Below, piece by piece: positions 38,738 through 50,099 of a stretch of 64,000 nucleotides of DNA. This stretch comes from Anarhynchus alexandrinus. Lineage: Eukaryota; Chordata; Aves; Charadriiformes; Charadriidae. Where the stretch lies: positions 286,220-350,219 of the forward strand of contig VUYV01000289.1 in the NCBI GenBank assembly GCA_008711295.1. Reading direction: 5' to 3'. The notes beneath the pieces are model-generated. The model saw nothing but the letters and a program-made list of their open reading frames with translations. It searched no databases and was not told where the DNA came from. Both the position numbers and the translations under genes were made by a program. The first letter of the stretch is position 1; each line of letters begins with the position of its first letter.

Positions 38738-40260
38738 AAATATGTCCCTGGAGGGAAGAGGAGTCTGGGAAAGCTGGTTGATATTCATCTCCTCCAAGAT
38801 CAAGAAAGGTCCAACTCAATCAAGAAAGGTGACCCAGAATGAGCTCTTGTTTGATTGTGTAGGAACATTAGGAAATCCAAGGCCAACTTGGAGTTGAATT
38901 TGTCAAGGGATTCTAACAGGAAAGGAAAATACGTAAAAAGCAAAAGGAAGACTAGGGAAAACATGGACTCACTGCTGAATGAGGCAAGAGATCTGGTGAT
39001 AAAGGACATGGAAAAAGCAGAGGCAATCAATGCCTTCTTTGCCTTAGTCTTCACTGGTAAGAACAGCCTTCAGGAATCCCAGGCCTGTGAGACCAGAGGG
39101 AAAGTATGGAGCAAGGAAGACTTACCCTCATTGGAGGAAGACCAGGTTACAGAGCACTTAAACAGACAGGACATACATAAGTCCATGAGGACTGATGGGT
39201 TCCACCTACTAGTGTTGAGGGAGCTACCTGAGACTTAACACTAATTCCCATCCTCATAGACAAGCTGACAAAGTACAGGTTAGATGGTGGTGATCAGTGG
39301 CACAAAGTTCAGCTGGAGGCAAATCACTGGCAGTGTATTCCAGTGGTTGATACTGGGCCAGAAATACTGCTCAACATCTTTAATAATTGTGCACCCTTAG
39401 CAAGTTCACAAAGAGTAGAATCTGAGAGGAGTGGCTGATACATCAGATAGGTGCACTGGCATTCAGAGGAACCTGGATGTGCGGGAAAGCTGGGCTGTGA
39501 AGAATCTTATGAAGTTCAGCAAAGGGAAATGCAAGTCCTCCACCCGGTGTGGAATAACCCCAGGCATAAACACAACCTGAGGGCTGACTGGATGGAAAGC
39601 AGCTCTGCAGGGAAGGACCTTGGGGTCCTGGTGGACAACAAAGTGGCCCCTCATGGTACCTTCCTGCCAAAGAAGGTCAACAGCATCCTGGGATGCATTA
39701 GGAGGAGTGTTGCCAGCAGCTTGATGGAGGTGATTCTTCCCCTCTACTCAGCACTGAGGCGGCTCCATCTGGAGTGCTGTGTCCAGGTCTGCATTCCCCG
39801 GTCCAAGACAGACATGGATTTACTGGGGTATGTCCAGCAACAGCCCACAAAGATGACTCATATGAGGAGAGGCTGAGAGCTGGGACTGTTCAGCCTAGAG
39901 AAGAAAAGGCTTAAAGGCATCTTTCCAATATGTATGAATACCTGATGGGGGGAATGAAGAAGAGGGAGCGAGAATCTTCTCGGTGGTGTCCGCTGACAGG
40001 ACAAGAGACAATGGGCACAACTTAAAACCCACCTGAAATTCCATGTGAACACAGGAAAAACATTTATTTTTTTTTTCTGTGAGAGTAGTCAAACACTGGA
40101 TGAGATTGCCCAGAGAGGTCGTGGAGTCTCCATCTCTGGAGATATTCAAAACCTGACTGCATATGGTCCTTGGCAACCAGCTGTAGCTGATTCTGCAATG
40201 AGCAGGGGAGTTGAACTAGGTGATCTCCAGAGATGCCTGTCAACCTCCAAGATTCTGTGA
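38738..40260 (+). mobile_element. CR1 LINE copy with the RT core deleted
   Basis: The copy starts in the ORF2 linker after the endonuclease (CTGGAGGGAAGAGGAGTCTG). The open frame 38855-39238 contains RNIRKSKANLELNLSRD, KAEAINAFFALVFTGKNSLQ and DIHKSMRTDGF, which is the normal linker-to-RT transition. Instead of continuing into the RT fingers, the sequence jumps near 39237-39290 to a late palm region. There the [16 protein letters not shown] and following blocks are visible only as nucleotide remnants (TTGATACTGGGCCAGAAATA at about 39347). The C-terminal part is then open again at 39451-39876 (LGVLVDNKVA, SILGCIRRSVASSLMEVILP). The 3' UTR ends at CAAGATTCTGTGA (40260). The missing fingers and palm make the copy inert; roughly 0.6 kb is absent (estimate). 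Confidence 0.92.
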
Positions 40261-41258
40261 TATCACAATAGCCACAGAGCAGGTTGTCACTTAAACTTCA
40301 GAGGAGTTTAAGAAAGCTTCAGAGAAAGCATGTCTTAAATCCTCTTCTCCCTGCTTCCAGGAGAGAAATATAGTGCCTCAGAGCTCAGTGGATTTCATAG
40401 TCCCAAACCTCTAAAGTTTGAAAATATTCTTCTTTCATAATGCAAGTTATAGTCTTTCTTTGCCCTTCTCCATTGGCTTTTAATGAGTCCATGACAAAAA
40501 AAACCCAAAGGTAATCTGTGTTTCAGAAGTAAACACAAAACCCTGTTCAGTTAATTGTGGACACCCCCCTGCAATCCAAAAACCCAAACAAGCAAACAGA
40601 TCTAACTATAAAAAGACCAACCCAACTTTCTGGGAAAATTTGCTTCCTCAGTGCATGCTCTAACCATTAAACTAGTACATCTTCATCAATATGTTACTTA
40701 AATATAATATTAGATTATACCACTGTTTTAACCTAATTCCTTGTAGTTGAAAAGAATGTCAGGCTCCTAAACTAAGGTAGGGAGCAGCAAGAATCAAGCA
40801 AGATGTTCTATGCAGAGCCGTTCAGAGGAAAGGCATCAACAGAAAAGGGGCAAGGTCTATTTGAGATGTTATGGAAGATCCTAAGTCATTTGATATATGT
40901 ATTTATTCTGTATTTGTATCTGTATCCTAGTATACAGAAGGGCCACAGCTTTTACTTTTTGCCTGTGATTTCTCCCACATTAGCATGCTATTCTGTTTTG
41001 GCTGTATTGTATCTGTGGGCAAAACATATAAAAAGGATTACCATACTAGTCAACTGAAAAAGTTGGCAGAGCACGTATTGCTATAGATGACAGAAGCATG
41101 AGCAGCAGGTCCTGGAGAAAGAAACTCCAGCTTGAGCCAGGTGGTACTCTATAGTTTACCCAGTTTGATTAATTGCAAATTGTTTGAACAACAAAAGCGT
41201 CCTTGAAGAAAAAGGTTCTGAAAAATTCACATTAGTGGGACTTCTATTGATGTATTTT
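40261..41258. other. Unique spacer between CR1 and the solo LTR
   Basis: About 1 kb of AT-rich sequence with no open frame above 84 codons and no recognised element. Confidence 0.5.
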
Positions 41259-42126
41259 TGGTGGGTTGACCCTGACTGGATGCCGAGTGTCCACCAAAGC
41301 ATCTCTATCACTCACATCCTTAACCGGACAGGGGAGAGAAAATGTAATTAAATGTTCCTGGGTTGAGATAAAGCACAGGAAGATGGGGGATGGGGGTTGT
41401 GGTCAGTTCATCATACGTTGTTTCTGCTGCTCCTTCCTCCTCAGGGGGAGGACTCCTCACACCCTTCCAGTTCTCTGGCGTGGGGTCCCTCCCACAGGTA
41501 ACAGTCTTCCACAAACTTCTGCAATGTGGGTTCTTTCCACAGGCTGCAGTTCTTCACAAACTGCTCCAGCGTGGATCCCTTCCACGGGGTACAGTCCTTC
41601 AGGAACATACTGTTTTAGCATGGGTCCCCCACGGGGCCACAGGTCCTGCCAGGAGCCTGCTCTAACGCAGATCCCCACAGGGTCACAGCCTCCTCTGGGC
41701 ATCCACCTGCTCCAGCGTGGGGTCCTCCATGGGCTGCAAGGTGGATATCTGCTCCACCATGGACTTCCATGGGCTGCAGGGGGACAACCTGCCTCTCTGT
41801 GGTCTTCACCACAGGCTGCAGGGGACTGTCTGCTCTGGCACCCCTCCTCTCCCTCCCTCTTCACTGACCTTGGTGTCTGCAGAGTTGTTTCTCTCTTCTC
41901 TCTTTGGCTGCAGTTCCAGTTCCCCCCCCCCCCCCGCCTTCTTAAATATGTTATCACAGACACGCTACCACCATTGCGGATGGGCTTCACCTTGGCCAGC
42001 GGCGGGTCCATCTTGGAGCTGGCTGGCATGGGCTCTACCAGACACAGGAGAAGCTTCTGGAAGCTTCTCACAGAAGACTCCCTTTACCCCCCAACTACCA
42101 AAACCTTGCGACACAAACCCAATACA
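41259..42126 (-). mobile_element. Solo LTR of an avian endogenous retrovirus, minus strand
   Basis: Read on the minus strand, the element starts TGTATTGGGTTTGTGTCGCA at 42126 and ends ...GGGTCAACCCACCA at 41259, so it has the TG...CA ends of a retroviral LTR and is 868 bp long. I recognise both ends as those of an LTR common in bird genomes (probably an ERVL-type family; the family name is uncertain). No internal gag, pol or env sequence adjoins either edge, hence a solo LTR. On the plus strand it contains a C14 run at 41922-41935 and an eight-unit minisatellite at 41471-41835. The long open frames on both strands (295 codons plus, 204 codons minus) arise from the GC-rich, stop-poor sequence and are not genes. 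No clear 5-bp target duplication was found. Confidence 0.85.
41471..41835. repeat. Minisatellite of eight ~45-bp units within the LTR
   Basis: On the plus strand eight degenerate units of about 40-50 bp follow one another, each with a core like AGCGTGGGGTCC, then CCACAGGCTGCAG, and ending in CTGCTC or a variant. Examples of unit starts are GGCGTGGGGTCC, CAATGTGGGTTC, CAGCGTGGATCC and CAGCGTGGGGTCC. Unit number differences are expected between LTR copies. The near multiple-of-three unit size explains why both strands stay open and read as a repetitive peptide. Confidence 0.8.
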
Positions 42127-43014
42127 CTATTAACTGGCAGGCTGGCTGCCTGATTTACAGAAGAAAGGAACTAAAGCAAGGAAAAGATCTGAGGGTGGAT
42201 TTGGAAAGAACTTGCTACCAGGTGTAATCCAGGCCACTGAAGCAAATGGAAATGAATCATCTCACATGACTGAGAACTGTTTGAATAATCTTTTTATTTA
42301 CCTTTTTTTTTTTAAAGAAATAGGAGTTATAACTTTAAATTTCTCAGTAAATGGGATGTAGGCCAGTAAAATTAAGCTATTAATAGTTAAGTAATGATTT
42401 GTATTTGTCTCAAATGTTAAAAAAAAAAAGTTTTACTTGCTTTATTTTCTCCCAAACTACCTAATTTATATAATTCAATTTAAAAAGAGGTTATACTACT
42501 TGGGAAAAAAGCAAGAACAAAAAAACCCAACAAAGAAACATAAGACCCCTATGGTTCTCACTTAAAGACTGGAATTAATTGTGATTGACTAACTTTTTGT
42601 CACCAAACAGCTAAAACCCAAACTCCTTAGACAGCTCTATTCTTTATCCTCCTCTACCCAGTGGTCTTATAGTAACAGTACCCCGCTTTTGTAGGTTTTT
42701 AACTTCCCTAAGGATGAAGTGGACATCAGTTCTCCAAACAACTACACGAGTAATTCCATAGGTAAACAATCTAATTGAACTACTCACATGTTACTAAACA
42801 AACACATACACAGAATAGCAATGTCCTCCATGACCAATTCATCCTACCACATCAGTCTTTGTGAAATATGGAGGCTTTTGTTAGTGGTGTGGAGGATATA
42901 TTTGTTTCCTTTGGGTAAGCTGGCTGTTTTTCACTCTCTCTCCTCTCTGAGAATTGGGGGTGGGGTCTGGACAGAATGACTGATTAGTGAAAATTAGTGC
43001 CTAATGTTGAAGTT

Positions 43015-43030
43015 GTATATATATATATAA
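43015..43030. repeat. (TA)n microsatellite
   Basis: A run of about eight TA dinucleotides. No additional structure. Confidence 0.75.
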
Positions 43031-44524
43031 CTATTTTTTCTTTTTTTTTTTTGCATGTGTCTGTTGTACTTTACTATCTTCTCTTTGAAATTCCACAGAA
43101 CAAATTCACCAAATGTATTTTGTTCTGCTTTTTTGCAGTCTGACGCTGATTATGACGATGGGGGTCTGATTAATAAAATGGCAGTTAATTAAACTTATGT
43201 GCCTTGTTGTAACATATGTAATTTTAAGGCTGCACAAGTTTCTTATAACAGTATTCTTTTGTGAAAAGCAGGAGCAGATTAATAAAATCTGTAGTTGTAG
43301 TCTGAGAATATCTCTGTTGGTAGAAGGAGGCATAATCTTTTTTAATTAGGGGAAAGGTTGGTTAATCTGTCCAATGCCTAAGTGGCATTGCTATTTAATA
43401 ACTGTTCTCATTTTGCTAAGATCTACATCATAGAAGTTTCTGGTGGGAGAAATAGGATGAAAAACTGCTTTATTTCTGACTCACTAATTTAAATAAGTTA
43501 TGGTCTTCTTAATTAGTTATGTCTCTTATTGTCTTGCTCTTGCAGGTGGCAAAGTCTGCAATATTTAGAAATATTAACACTGAAATTAACATAAAATAGT
43601 AGCTTGTAGAGTTTCACATTACATTTTCATGCTACTGGCAGAGGTTTTAGTCTCAGTTGCTGGTGTGTGCAAAACATGGGAAATCAGTAATGCAACATTT
43701 TACAAGGAAATGTCTAAAAATCTGTATGTTTATTCCACTGTGATTCTTCAAACGATTCTCACAGTGGAGTTCATTTAAAAGTAGAATAGGCAGAATCACG
43801 TGTTAGATCAAGTTCCATATATAACTATCTTGTACAGCCAACTGGAGAGCTCAGAAGAACATTTTCTCATACCAAATTTTCCTATTCGGGATTAGTGTTA
43901 ATAACCATATAGCAGCTTTTTGCTGATGAAAGTACAACTACAAAAAGTCTATTACAAATGGGAAGAGAAAATAGTAGCAGCTCAGTTTACTTTTACTTCA
44001 CCCAAGGTGCAAACTGTTGCTAGTCAGAGCAGTTCACAGCTGCATCCCTTTAACATTATCTGAACTGCAAGAACTCCAAAATCAAAATGTAGTGAATAGC
44101 AACAGCTGGGCTTTATTGCTGAGCCAGATTTCCCCAGAGTTTTAGTAATACAAACAAATTATTTTTAGTGGCATATTATAGCCTAATTAGTTTAGGACTC
44201 TCAAAATGGGTATTGTGAATACCTCTCTCATCTTTTTTTCTATAAGACATCATGCATGCATTGTAACAGTATTCCCCCAAGACTGATGTTCCTTCCTCTC
44301 TGTGGAAATCCCCTGAGTCCTGGTCAGTGTGTCCTTGCAGAAAACCAGGCAGGATTAAAACCTTCCTGCCTACTTGAGCAAATGTATTGATGTTTTCTCC
44401 TTTGCTAAACAGTCCTATGAGAAATAGTGAAAAACTGAAAAAAAGAGAAAAAAATCTACCTAATAAAGGCAAAATAAAGTATTGTTATGTGACATGTCAG
44501 CCACTGAATGTTATGGCTGTTCCC

Positions 44525-44556
44525 TACTTCCTCCCTCCTCCCTCCTCCCCCCCCTC
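44525..44556. repeat. (CCT)n/C-rich pyrimidine tract
   Basis: CTTCCTCCCTCCTCCCTCCT followed by a C run; a polypyrimidine simple repeat that could form triplex DNA. No gene context. Confidence 0.75.
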
Positions 44557-45768
44557 CAAATTTTTAGTTGTTAGGGGAGGAAGAAATAGAAGCATAAAAT
44601 ACTTGTGAGGAACAGGTAGTATTTGAAAACCGTGGCTAATTCCAGTGATAACCTACGAATAGAAGCATTTCAAGTATGCTTACTGTTCTGACAGCTGATC
44701 TTCCAGTCTCTGATAAATGGTCTCTCACTTAAGTGAAAATAAACAGAGTATATGATATTGATTTTACTGTAGCTTCTTGAAAGGTCTGTGGTGTAGGTAA
44801 TATTGTGGAATTGTGATATGATAAAATGACTACTGGGCAAGAACATTCTTTGTCACTTCTATCTCCTCAGTTTTCTCTTTATCTCTGCTTCATGGGAATA
44901 AGTAATCCCTTAGAAACAACATATATGTACTATCTAACAATTTTTGCAGTCAGGAAAAAAAATTAGGATCAGCTTTGCACTTAGTTATATATATGTTCAA
45001 CTTAAATAATTCCTTGATGTTCATAGAGCTCCTTGTATACGTCAATTTAATCATCAGCCTAAATATTTCCATGTTCAAGTCTTGAATTTCCATGACACTT
45101 GAACATCTTATTAGGAAACATGTTTCGAAAAACTGCATTTCAGAACTGCCTTTAGTAGCTTAACATAACATAGTTGAGGGTGCATGCCCTGGCATCATTT
45201 CAGAGCTTTCACAAATACAAGGTTAGTCATATACATACAAGTATATGCCTACCCTGGTTTAGTGCTGTGAGGAATTACAGGAAAAGAAGAATGGGTAGTT
45301 ACTTACTGTTGTTTTCTGTCACTAGCAGTAATTTGTTTTCTTCTTAAATGTATATTGCAAGGACAGAGAAGAGTAATAACCCAGAAATGGGCAGAGCTAA
45401 GGAGCAGTTAGCTTAACTGACGTACTTTACAGCAACTGTTGAATAAATCAACAAAACTTGTGCTAAACTTTTATTTTATTTTGCTTCCTAATAGAAAGTA
45501 TGTAGCTATGGTTGAAATTTCTAAATAAAATGACTTTACTAGCAGTATTTCTTGTTGACAGCAGTAATGAGTCTCCTTGTATAAACAGGATTTCAGCTGG
45601 GTGCCAAAGACTTCCTGTATCACATTATCTTCCTCAGTTCAGAGCCGGTGGTATCCTAGGTATAAAACAATTTGTGGTTTAAAGATCCTGATTAATTTGA
45701 TCCAATTTTTAGTTAGCATCAGACATCTTGTTCTCGAAGATGTGATAGAGCAATGGTAGCTATGAGAA

Positions 45769-46354
45769 ATCACAGAATCATAGAAACGTTTATGTTGGAA
45801 AAGACCTTTAAGATGATCGAATCCAACTGTAAACCTAGCACTGCCAAGTCCACCACTAAATCGTGTCCCTAAGTGCCACACCTACAAAACTTTAAATACC
45901 TCCAAGGATGGTGATTCAACCACTTCCCTGGGCAGCCTGTTCCAATGCTTGACAACATTTTCAGTGAAGAAATTTTTCATAATATCCAACCTAAATCTCC
46001 CCTGGTACTAACTTGAGGCCGTTTCCTCACATGTTGCTTGGGAAAAGAGACCAACACCCACCTCGCTACAGCCTCCTTTCAGGTAGTTGTAGAGAGCGAT
46101 AAGGTCTCCCCTCAGTTTCCTTTTCTCCAGACTAAACAACCCCACTTCCCTCAGCTGCTCCTCATAAGAGTTGTGCTGTAGACCCCTCTCCAGCTTTGTT
46201 GCCCTTCTCTGAATGTGCTCCAGTACCTCAATGTCTTTCTTGTAGTGAGGGGCCCAAAACCAAACACAGTATTTGAGGTGCACCCTCACCAGTGCCAAGT
46301 ACAGGGGGATGGTCACTTCTCTAGTCCTGCTGGCCACACTATATCTGATACAAG
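45769..46354 (-). mobile_element. CR1 LINE 3' fragment, minus strand (same subfamily as 31801-32464)
   Basis: The 3' tail is at 45769-45787 (plus-strand TCACAGAATCATAGAAACG). The 3' UTR complement follows with GATGATCGAATCCAACTG and GCCAAGTCCACCACTAAATC. Minus frame 46008-46469 includes [23 protein letters not shown] sequence, [20 protein letters not shown] and [16 protein letters not shown], i.e. the RT C-terminal region. The 5' boundary is abrupt at about 46354, after the segment for [14 protein letters not shown]. It is truncated, and the 3' part contains stops. Wording and layout are nearly the same as the copy 14 kb upstream, in the same orientation, which reflects shared subfamily and not necessarily duplication. 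Confidence 0.93.
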
Positions 46355-47952
46355 ATAATGAGAAGAGGAAATTTATATTAAAAAAAATTGTCAGAACAAA
46401 GGACCATGTATGTTGACAGGAAAAAGGAGAAAAAGTGGACAAATTGTTCATCACAGTGTATGTTGCCAAATGATGCTTGAGCCCTAGAATAATTTCTTGT
46501 TATTGTTTTTGTTGATCCTACTGTATATTCTGTTTACATCTTCAAGCAGAAGTTTGAGTCAGATCCCAAGTAAAATATATGCATGTACTGGTGTAATTAC
46601 AGTGTCACAGGTGTTGCTTTCTGAGTCAATAAAGCTAGCTTCAGTTAAAGCTACACAGGCAGGAACTTCTAAAATAATTATAGACAGAGTAATTAGTGTT
46701 CATAAGTCCTTCTGACCCCTGTGTACTTCTAGGACTGCTCTTTTCATCCAGTCTTGCTTTTCATCCAGGAACCTTCACTGACCTTTGGGGTGGCAACAAG
46801 TTCCACACAGGTACCCCTGAGTATCTTTTCAGATACTCAGAGTCTTTTCAGTCTCCTGTGAAGTCTGTTTGTTTATCTATTCTCTGCTTTTCTCAGGATC
46901 CCCTGATCTCTTCTTGCTACGTACATCTCTTCTCGTTCTTTTTTTTTTCCCCACTTCCTTTTGTGTTCTGGAAACATCCCCAAACTGAGGAATATGCCCT
47001 GATCTATGTGAGCACCAAGGGTGTGGTAAGCTGTTGATCTGTGTTGCACCTTTTCATGGCAACACGTTGTGCAATACATTGCACAGAGGAAAGACCTAAA
47101 ATAGAGACCATACATCTGAATAGATGGTGCTTACAGTATGGTTTTTTTCCCATCCAGAAAGAAAATCCTTTTTTTGTTTGTAATGGGGTAAAATATTCTA
47201 AATATAAAAGAAGTATAAAAGAGAATGGCATTAAGATAAGTACTTTATTTACTTATTTATTTGCATTCTGACTAGTCAGGTATAGCATTTAATAATAGAA
47301 CACCACTGAAATATTATTGCTTAAAAATCTACTAGAAAGAGTTAAAATTTAGGGATTTTCAAAAAGTATTCTAATATTCTTTCTAACTCACTTTTCTCCT
47401 CTCTTTTAAGTATGCTTCATAAATATATCTAATGGTTTATATTTAAGTAAAGGATCAGATTGGAGTTCTGTTTTGCTACTATTATGAATGACATTATTCT
47501 TATATTCAGAAGTGGGTTTGATGTCAAAATTTGGGGGGGAAGTATCAATTTATGTTTTTCTCAAATGCTACAAAAGTGGAGCAAAGTGGATTACTTACGA
47601 AAAAAGATTGTGTAGGCCTCAATAATGTCAGCAGATGCTGGAAGTACCAAAGTTATATGAAGTCTTACAGTCACAGTATACCCAGTCTTCATCTGCAACT
47701 TGAAAGGGTGGATAAAACATTGTTTTTCTTCTTCGTCTTTCTTGGTTTTGGACTTGCCGAGAGCACAAAAGAAATATCTGTGTTAAGTGGTTCCTTTTCA
47801 CTCTATGTGCACATTCTTTCCTTGAGTACATAATTAATTAGAACCATTGACCTATCTAATAAGTTAGCCATATGCAAGATCTCTGTCCTGAAAGGCCAGA
47901 TTGTGGCGAAATTGTTTTCTGAATCTGGAAATTTTGGGAAACATTTATTTGA

Positions 47953-48339
47953 ATGAACTTTTTAATACGAGTTCTCAGAGCTGTCATAAGTGTCCTCAGT
48001 GCAGCCAACAACATAGTGGAACAAAGGATTTTAAAAGCACTTCTGTGCTTTTGTGTAGATGATGAAGGTCTGTCTGGATTCTGTACAATGCAATATAGTC
48101 TTGAAGTAACTCCAAATGTGTTAATTAGCAATATTTTAAAAAACACGTATACATTAGATGAGAACACAGTCTTTCAGACATGTTTTGACCTTGTTGTACA
48201 GCCCCGGAACAATCCTGATGAGATAAAAAGAGTAGAAGAATACCACATCCATCAGTCAGGTGCCTATTTTCTTATTCTAGAATTATTTTTTACTTTTAAA
48301 TACTGTACTCCTAGAATCACAAATGCTAAGTTTAGTTAA
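47953..48339 (+). other. Unidentified 128-codon open frame (probably chance)
   Basis: The longest open frame outside the recognised repeats. Its predicted peptide includes SAANNIVEQRILKALLCF, QTCFDLVVQPRNNPDEIKRV and EEYHIHQ, then becomes hydrophobic. A CAG|GTGCCT donor-like site lies at about 48258. I do not recognise any domain. From base composition I estimate that about one stop-free run this long is expected by chance in 64 kb of both strands, so it is listed only as a question. Confidence 0.1.
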
Positions 48340-50040
48340 TGCCCTGGTAGGACTTATGTGATGTGGAATGTGAGGGAAGTGTAGTTGTCCAAAATGACAA
48401 AACATTTCTTGAATATTCTTCATAGCATGTAAATATCTAAAGTACTTTCAAAAACCAGTGTGTTTTTTGGATTATTGTATTGAAAACCTTATACTACCTA
48501 TATAATTGCATTTGACTATTATTTCTAAAGAAAAAAACCCCACTAATTAATACAATAAGCCATCGCAAACAATATAATGATATAAATACTGTAAAATAAA
48601 CTTGCATTTTATCATACCATGAATACTGAATTTAACTCACATTTGAGTGAGGATTTTTTTCCCTCTTTTTTCCTTATTTTATTTTTTCCATCTTATATCC
48701 TTATCTTGTTTTCTTAGAACAAGGAATAAGTACTAACCTGCAGTAAATATTTCTAATCTCTGTTAATCAAATGGAATACAGTTTGTATCATAGTTTAAAT
48801 ACGCTGTACAATCTTCTTTTGAGTCATAGTAAAACGTAGCATATGGACTGACAAAAAAAAATGATTATGTGAGATTCAGTGTCAGCTGAAAACCTATTTC
48901 ATTTCTTTCTCTTTGTAAAAGCCATTTCTAAATGTAATGACCTACATGTATGTGTTAGTAATGGAAAGTCAAAATATTTTGTGGATTAAGTTGCAGCCAA
49001 AAATACATGCTCCAAGGTGTCTTTTTCTCTAGAATTTTTTGCTGAGTGACTCAAAGTAGGAGTAACATTTTAGCAAAGAGAGAAGGAAGAATAAGAAACA
49101 ATTTCTTAGTGGTTGACAGAACCCAGTGTTAATTCTGTTGTCCACTATGTTTCATGTTGAAATGAACCACCTGATAATTGTTCTTTAACAGGAGTATTCT
49201 ATTTTCACTTTAAATCTCAAGGTATTGTATTTAGTTTAGAAGTTAATTCTAAGGTACCACTGCAGCGTAATTCTCCTTCTGCTGAAAAGTGTGTGAGAAA
49301 CAAGAGATGTTTTCAAATGAAAATTATCTAGTTACAAAAATTTGAATATGCAAGTATTTTTAAGGAAAAATATGGAATGGAGAAAGCTTCTGTAGAAAAA
49401 CTTATCTCTGTGATTACACACGATCCAATTAGATGCATTTGAACCTGATTAACAAAATTAATAGGCTATTTAATCTCAAATACTTATTGTGGTTCTTTGC
49501 TGCCCAAAGCAGTCATTTGCAAAGCATTCAAGTGCATGAATGTATGCTTATATCTACCTATAAAAAATGTTTAGTCTAAAATAGTTTATATTCTTATTTA
49601 TTTTGGGGACATAGCCTCACGATATTACCTGGAATGTGTTATGAAGTGAATAGATTTAGTTAAGAAATCTGATGTGGGTTGAAAAATGATTAGCAGCTTT
49701 AATAGCATTGATACATCAGATACATTAGCACTCAGGTGAAAGAAGTAGAAGAGAAGATCTCCCACACAAAGCGTGCTATATTAACTGTAACTAAATGGGG
49801 AGAAAAAAAGTTGCTTTGAAATAATAATCTAAGCTATTAAATGCATCAAGAATAAAATGACTCCACTTGCTCTGTCTTATTGCATTGTATGAAATGTTTC
49901 AGAATAATGAAAGCTAATAAAATGAATATAATCACATATGTAACATCATTGAAATTTATGGTAAATACAGTATATTTATCCTTAAATATTTAAAATAGAC
50001 TATCATAAGAATAAAATATAGCATTAAAAACCTGTCTCTC

Positions 50041-50056
50041 TTTTTTTTTTTTTTTT
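50041..50056. repeat. Poly-T run (T16)
   Basis: A T16 run at the left border of the less AT-rich 50.1-51.6 kb block. On the minus strand it would be a poly-A, but the block's apparent coding-like pieces read on the plus strand, so it does not serve as their retroposition tail. Confidence 0.7.
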
Positions 50057-50099
50057 AAATACTAATAACAAGGTACTCCAGAGTTGAAAAAGAAGAATA

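Larger units (their letters stand above)
42127..45768. other. Unique AT-rich spacer
   Basis: About 3.6 kb with no recognised mobile element and no open frame above 98 codons. It contains T-runs, a (TA)n tract at 43015 and a C/T-rich tract at 44525. Confidence 0.5.

Noticed and set aside
39443..39670. Proline- and glycine-rich minus-strand frames over a CR1 copy
   Set aside because: They are antisense shadows of the CR1 ORF2 C-terminal region.
41266..42153. 295-codon plus-strand open frame, and the 204-codon minus-strand frame across it
   Set aside because: Both lie within the solo LTR and owe their length to its GC-rich ~45-bp tandem units; neither shows a protein domain.
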